This document shows positions 5,797-8,847 of a stretch of DNA of 8,847 bases, one piece after another. Every line of letters begins with the position of its first letter. Within the stretch, counting starts at the first letter, position 1. The position numbers and the translations under genes are program-made. The stretch is from positions 1-8,847 of the forward strand of contig JANYAW010000064.1 in the NCBI GenBank assembly GCA_025361105.1. Direction: 5' to 3'. The notes beneath the pieces were generated by a model that had not been told where the DNA came from, did no database searches, and saw only the letters and a program-made list of their open reading frames with translations. The DNA comes from Rhodocyclaceae bacterium (lineage in GTDB: Bacteria; Pseudomonadota; Gammaproteobacteria; Burkholderiales; Rhodocyclaceae).

Positions 5797-7223
5797 ATAT
5801 CGCCGCACTAATGCAAAAAATATTTGGGTGGCTGGGGCCGATAGGCAGAGGCTTGGAATCGATTCGCCTGCGCGTACAACCTCGGGTGGACAAGCTATTA
5901 AAGGATTGGAGAGAAGATCCGAACGTACCTGAGCCGGATTTTGTGCAGGATGCGGACTACTTCATGATTCACCAAGAGCCGCTGCGGGCGCGGATTTTGG
6001 TCAAGACGATATTAATTTCAATTGCACTTTTCATCATGTGGACCGCAGTGGCTTTGGTTGATGAAATTACCAAAGGCGAGGGCAAAGTGATTCCCTCCAG
6101 CCAGCTTCAAGTGCTACAAAGTATGGACGGTGGAATCGTCGCCGAAATCAATGTTGGCGAGGGACAGGTGGTCGATGCGGGGCAGATTTTATTGCGCGTA
6201 GATTCGACGCGATTTGAATCTTCGGTGCGTGAAAATCGCACGCAATATTTGGCGCTCACCACCAAGGTCGCACGCCTGCGTGCCTTGTCCGAAGGCACGG
6301 CTTTTGTTCCGCCGCCAGAAGTTGTGGCCGAGGATCCAAAGACGGTGCAAGACGAACAACGTCTCTACGAAACCGCCAAGTCAAATGTCGAAGCGCAAGT
6401 CGCGATTGGGCGACAACAATTGGCGCAGCGGCAAGAAGAATTGCGGGAAATGCAAGCCAAGCGCGAGCAGGCGAGTCAAGCGTATGAGCTGACCAAAAAA
6501 GAATTGGATGTGACCAAACCGCTTATCAATTCCGGCGCGGTTTCAGAAGTTGAATTGCTTCGCCTTGAGCGCGATACGGGTCGCTTCCGTGGCGAGCGCG
6601 ATATTGCCGCATCGCAAATTTTGCGCTCGCAATCGGCGGTCAGCGAGGCCTCGCGCAAAGTTGAAGAGATTCAACTCAATGCGCGCAATGAAATCCGCAA
6701 GGATTTGGCCGATACGATGGCCAAACTCAATGCCTTTACCGAAGGTGGCGTAGGGCTGGCTGACAAGGTAAAACATGCGGCGGTTCGTTCGCCGGTCAAA
6801 GGTACGGTGAAGCGATTATTTGTCAATACGGTTGGTGGCGTGGTGCAACCCGGTCGTGATTTGGTCGAGGTTGTTCCGCTTGATGACGCACTGATTCTGG
6901 AGGCCAAGATTGCGCCCAAAGACATTGCGTTTCTGCGGCCAGGGCAGCCGGTGATGGTCAAGTTCACTGCCTATGATTTTTCAACCTACGGCGGCTTGGA
7001 GGCCAAGCTGGAACACATCGGCGCGGATTCCATCACCGATGAAAAAGGCAATACTTTTTTCGTGGTCAAAGTGCGCACCTTGAAGCCATCGCTGGGTGCA
7101 AATTTGCCGATTATTCCTGGCATGGTGGCCGAGGTTGACATCATCACCGGCCAAAAAAGCATCCTAGAATATTTGCTAAAACCCGTGCTTAAGGCCAAGC
7201 AGGCAGCCTTTACCGAGCGCTAA
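5793..7223 (+). CDS. lapC: HlyD-family type I secretion membrane-fusion protein, LapC type
   Basis: A 476-residue periplasmic adaptor that would join the ABC exporter to an outer-membrane TolC-like channel. Residues 1-66 are cytoplasmic, longer than in minimal HlyD proteins. A single membrane helix spans about 67-89 (ILVKTILISIALFIMWTAVA). Residues 105-138 form the first half of a lipoyl/barrel-sandwich domain (QSMDGGIVAEINVGEGQVVDAG). A long Gln/Glu/Arg-rich coiled-coil hairpin covers about 140-325. The second lipoyl half follows (VRSPVKGTVKRLFVNTVGGVV), then a beta-barrel region with PGMVAEVDIITGQKSILEYLLKP near the end. This order is diagnostic of the family. The start is GTG inside GTGA, overlapping the transporter stop, with GGGAAGG (5780-5786) as Shine-Dalgarno. 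It is clearly translationally coupled to the exporter. Confidence 0.95.
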   Translation: MNIAALMQKIFGWLGPIGRGLESIRLRVQPRVDKLLKDWREDPNVPEPDFVQDADYFMIHQEPLRARILVKTILISIALFIMWTAVALVDEITKGEGKVIPSSQLQVLQSMDGGIVAEINVGEGQVVDAGQILLRVDSTRFESSVRENRTQYLALTTKVARLRALSEGTAFVPPPEVVAEDPKTVQDEQRLYETAKSNVEAQVAIGRQQLAQRQEELREMQAKREQASQAYELTKKELDVTKPLINSGAVSEVELLRLERDTGRFRGERDIAASQILRSQSAVSEASRKVEEIQLNARNEIRKDLADTMAKLNAFTEGGVGLADKVKHAAVRSPVKGTVKRLFVNTVGGVVQPGRDLVEVVPLDDALILEAKIAPKDIAFLRPGQPVMVKFTAYDFSTYGGLEAKLEHIGADSITDEKGNTFFVVKVRTLKPSLGANLPIIPGMVAEVDIITGQKSILEYLLKPVLKAKQAAFTER

Positions 7224-7228
7224 GTTTT

Positions 7229-7891
7229 ATGCCGTCGCGCGCATCGGGTTCCGCTCAGCATTTATTCGTGTCATCCAGCGGCGAAGCCTTATCACGTTGG
7301 CTCGAAGCGTTTCCAAAAGCCATGCTGGCGCGGCCAACAGAATTGCGTAAGCGCTCGGAGCTGGTTGCGCGCGCAGGTCTGGTTTGGTTGCACCTTGATC
7401 CAGCACTGCCGTGTGTCGAGCAGCTCACCGCGTTGCGAAAAAAAACCGGTACGCTTCGACTCATCGTGCTGGCCAGTGTGCCCGACAACGAAGACGCACT
7501 AAAACTTTTTTCGGCCGGCGCCCGCGGCTATTGCAATGCGCACGCCACCGCGGCCAATCTCAAACAAATCGCCAACGTGGTACTCGCTGACGGCTTGTGG
7601 ATAGGCGAGTTGCTAATGAAACGCTTGGTGGTCGCGACCACCAGTGCGTTCTCTCAAGTCTCCACCAGCGCAACGCCAACAAAGGCGGCGGTGGATTTGC
7701 AAATGCTCACCGCGCGCGAAAAGGAAGTCGCACGTGCTGTTGCCAGTGGTTCGAGCAACAAAGAAATCGCCCGCGCGCTAAACATCACCGAACGCACCAT
7801 CAAAGCTCACGTCAGCGCAATTTTTCAGAAATTGGGTGCGCGCGATCGTCTGCATTTATCCTTGATTGTGAACGGGCATCGAACTGCGTAG
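7229..7891 (+). CDS. LuxR/NarL-type transcriptional regulator with degenerate receiver domain
   Basis: A 220-residue protein laid out like a NarL/FixJ response regulator. Residues 10-130 resemble a receiver domain (LRLIVLASVPDNEDALKLF, then AGARGY at 97-101 and a final helix ending in DGLWIG). Residues 158-215 are a LuxR-type helix-turn-helix (LTAREKEVARAVASGSSNKE, TERTIKAHVSAIFQKLGA). The receiver lacks its working residues: the phospho-acceptor Asp is His55 (VWLHLDP), the conserved Lys after GY is Ala104, and no acidic pair is visible near the N-terminus. It therefore probably works without phosphorylation, or senses something else. The gene starts 5 nt after the adaptor stop and lies directly before the adhesin, so it most likely controls this locus. 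No histidine kinase is present. The ATG has only a weak ribosome-binding site. Confidence 0.9.
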   Translation: MPSRASGSAQHLFVSSSGEALSRWLEAFPKAMLARPTELRKRSELVARAGLVWLHLDPALPCVEQLTALRKKTGTLRLIVLASVPDNEDALKLFSAGARGYCNAHATAANLKQIANVVLADGLWIGELLMKRLVVATTSAFSQVSTSATPTKAAVDLQMLTAREKEVARAVASGSSNKEIARALNITERTIKAHVSAIFQKLGARDRLHLSLIVNGHRTA

Positions 7892-7924
7892 ACTGACTTT
7901 CTAATGGCTGCGAAACAGGGAATT

Positions 7925-7943
7925 CGCAAAGCAGTGCTTTGCG
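7925..7943. repeat. Perfect 9-bp-arm inverted repeat
   Basis: CGCAAAGCA (7925-7933) and TGCTTTGCG (7935-7943) are exact inverse copies around one central base. It lies 33 bp after the regulator stop. It could be a transcription-attenuating hairpin or a protein-binding palindrome. Its right arm can also pair with 7967-7973. Confidence 0.6.
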
Positions 7944-7957
7944 CCTGTGTGTAGCGG

Positions 7958-7977
7958 GTCGGCTGTGCAAAGCCGAC
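7958..7977. repeat. Stem-loop, 7-bp stem with 6-base loop
   Basis: GTCGGCT (7958-7964) pairs exactly with AGCCGAC (7971-7977) around GTGCAA. The GC-rich stem is predicted to be stable. Part of its loop and 3' arm (GCAAAGC at 7967-7973) repeats the left arm of the preceding palindrome. Confidence 0.6.
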
Positions 7978-8017
7978 ACTGCACAACCAGCAGCAACTGG
8001 CGGGTGCTGACCTGTAC

Positions 8018-8031
8018 TGTCCTTTAGGACA
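8018..8031. promoter_or_regulatory. Candidate operator TGTCC-TTTA-GGACA
   Basis: Two exact 5-bp inverse arms separated by four A/T bases sit 65 bp before the adhesin ATG. NarL/LuxR-type dimers typically bind short inverted repeats of about this size, and such a regulator is encoded immediately upstream. The link between the two is inference. It could equally be a small RNA hairpin with a TTTA loop. Confidence 0.35.
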
Positions 8032-8096
8032 ATAGCCGTCATCTTGATGAAGCACTAAAGTCACGAGCATCCCATTGCTCTAGACGGAAATTCATC

Positions 8097-8847
8097 ATGG
8101 CTGATACAGAACGCGACATCATTGGCAAAGTTTCAAAGCTAACCGGCAAAGCTTTCGCCAAAAGCTCCAACGGTGAGTTGCGCGAACTCCAAATCGGTGA
8201 TCCCGTGTATGAAGGTGATGTGGTGTCGACACCGCCCGGTGCCAAGGTCGAGCTGGCCTTTAACAATGGTAGCGCTTATTTTGTTCGTGACAATGAGTCG
8301 GTCACGCTGGATGGCATGGTGTTCGGCGATAGAGCGGTGGAGTCGGTTGATGGGGCACTTAGGGGGCGACCAGGTGATCTTGACGAACTGACCCGTGCGA
8401 TTGAGGAAGATGGGCGGATTGATGAACTGCTGAACGAAGTCCGATCTGCCGGAACGACGGGTATCACTGACCAAGGGCATTCCTTTGTGCAGTTGCTGCG
8501 TATCGTCGAGGGAGTTACGCCGCTTGGGTTTAACACTACTGGCTTTGGCGTTGGGCAAACGGATGAAATCCTTCACAGCGTCCAGTTGCCACGCATCGTC
8601 GAGGGAGTCACGCCGCTTGGGTTTAGCACCACCGGCATCACTGCTGGGCAAACGCAAGAAATCCTTCACAGCAGCGAGACGACTACCGACGTAAAACATA
8701 TCAACCCGGACAACACGCCAGCGGTGTTGGGTAGCGCCAGCGTGAATTTGGTGGAAGCCAATGGTGTACTTTCGGCGAGCGGGACGCTGACCATTTCCGA
8801 TGTCGACAGCCCCGCAGTTTTTACCGCGCTGTCCAGCGTCGCGGGCA
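8097..8847 (+). CDS. LapA-type giant adhesin, N-terminal part (3' end outside window)
   Basis: An open frame from ATG 8097 to the window end (250 codons) without a stop. Residues 1-78 (IIGKVSKLTGKAFAKSSNGE, then GDPVYEGDVVSTPPGAKVEL, then GSAYFVRDNESVTLD) match the N-terminal retention module of LapA-type adhesins. That module folds in the periplasm and plugs the outer-membrane pore so the protein stays on the cell surface. An acidic helix follows (about 93-115). A LapG-type protease normally cuts a di-alanine (TAAG-like) site after this helix; here residues 117-119 read Ser-Ala-Gly. The GHSFV..LRI.EGVTPLGF.TTG block follows and is duplicated. From about residue 203 (NTPAVLGSASVNLVEANGVL to SGTLTISDVDSPAVFTA) a VCBS-type extracellular repeat starts. 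It should be secreted by the LapB/LapC proteins encoded upstream; a very long repetitive protein is expected. Confidence 0.93.
   Translation, partial: MADTERDIIGKVSKLTGKAFAKSSNGELRELQIGDPVYEGDVVSTPPGAKVELAFNNGSAYFVRDNESVTLDGMVFGDRAVESVDGALRGRPGDLDELTRAIEEDGRIDELLNEVRSAGTTGITDQGHSFVQLLRIVEGVTPLGFNTTGFGVGQTDEILHSVQLPRIVEGVTPLGFSTTGITAGQTQEILHSSETTTDVKHINPDNTPAVLGSASVNLVEANGVLSASGTLTISDVDSPAVFTALSSVAG
8478..8666 (+). repeat. In-frame tandem duplication (32 + 31 codons) in the adhesin
   Basis: Bases 8478-8573 and 8574-8666 encode two similar units, each running HS..VQL.RIVEGVTPLGF, then a TTG-containing stretch, then GQT.EIL. The core RIVEGVTPLGF is identical in protein, with only scattered base differences. 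The first unit is the usual block that follows the cleavage region in LapA-type proteins; the second is an extra copy. The near-identity at DNA level suggests a fairly recent duplication. Confidence 0.85.

Larger units (their letters stand above)
7892..8096 (+). promoter_or_regulatory. Hairpin-rich region upstream of the adhesin gene
   Basis: This 205-bp gap between the regulator and the adhesin carries four inverted repeats: 7925-7933 with 7935-7943, 7958-7964 with 7971-7977, 7991-7995 with 8005-8009, and 8018-8022 with 8027-8031. No run of T follows any stem, so none is a standard intrinsic terminator. No convincing -35/-10 pair is visible. GGA at 8086-8088, eight bases before the ATG at 8097, is the probable ribosome-binding site. 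The density of stems suggests a structured leader or a set of protein-binding sites. Confidence 0.5.

Noticed and set aside
7925..7977. Intrinsic terminator after the regulator gene
   Set aside because: The stems are good but no T-run follows either of them, so standard Rho-independent termination is not supported.
7892..7990. Confident call of a class-I cyclic-di-GMP riboswitch
   Set aside because: Some sequence words occur in the right order, but CGCAAAGC here is the arm of a perfect palindrome and the tetraloop-receptor layout of the class is not evident. It is kept only as a question for a covariance-model search.
8139..8699. Minus-strand open frame (186 codons) with an internal repeat, antisense to the adhesin
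   Set aside because: Its repeat is just the complement of the in-frame adhesin duplication, and the plus strand matches the retention module and VCBS start throughout.

Overview
The window looks like a betaproteobacterial chromosome, probably Burkholderiales or a near relative. I base this on the protein families (SPOR protein, TesA-like esterase, TrhO, Lap-type secretion genes), the moderate-to-high GC with very frequent TTG leucine codons, and ATGA/GTGA-type gene overlaps. I cannot name a genus. No rRNA, tRNA, CRISPR array or transposase gene is visible.

Left half (1-3138). The 3' end of a plus-strand SPOR-domain cell-envelope gene runs tail-to-tail into a minus-strand cluster. In transcription order the cluster is a short-chain dehydrogenase, the tRNA uridine-34 hydroxylase TrhO, a TesA-like SGNH-hydrolase lipoprotein and a PIN-domain protein. 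Spacing is 20 nt, then a 4-nt overlap, then an 11-nt overlap, so this is very likely one transcription unit. The SDR has a near-perfect Shine-Dalgarno; the PIN gene ends inside the SPOR gene and has no recognisable antitoxin partner.

Middle gap (3139-3558). This 420-bp divergent intergenic region holds a previously unexplained structure: two 33-bp inverted repeats (28 of 33 positions match) bounding a 214-bp segment, which looks like a small non-autonomous (MITE-like) element or a long-stem RNA. A dRS3-like fragment and nested alternative hairpins lie inside it, and a decayed REP-like hairpin lies just to its right.

Right half (3559-8847). This is a Lap-type system for exporting a giant surface adhesin. 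A LapB-type ABC transporter with a catalytically dead C39-like domain overlaps a LapC/HlyD-type adaptor by 4 nt. A LuxR/NarL-type regulator follows 5 nt later, and its receiver domain has lost the phosphorylation residues. After a 205-bp, hairpin-rich leader comes the 5' end of the adhesin itself: a LapA-type N-terminal retention module, a duplicated 31-32-residue post-module segment, and the start of a VCBS-type repeat, cut by the window end. The transporter, adaptor and adhesin should work together: the protein is secreted C-terminus first, its N-terminal module plugs the outer-membrane pore, and a LapG-like protease would release it. Here the expected di-alanine cleavage site reads Ser-Ala-Gly, the main functional oddity. 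The outer-membrane TolC/LapE partner and LapD/LapG are not in the window.

Nothing here is a clearly new system. The most worthwhile leads are the 214-bp inverted-repeat element, the structured adhesin leader with a candidate operator, the phosphorylation-independent regulator, and the altered retention/cleavage module.
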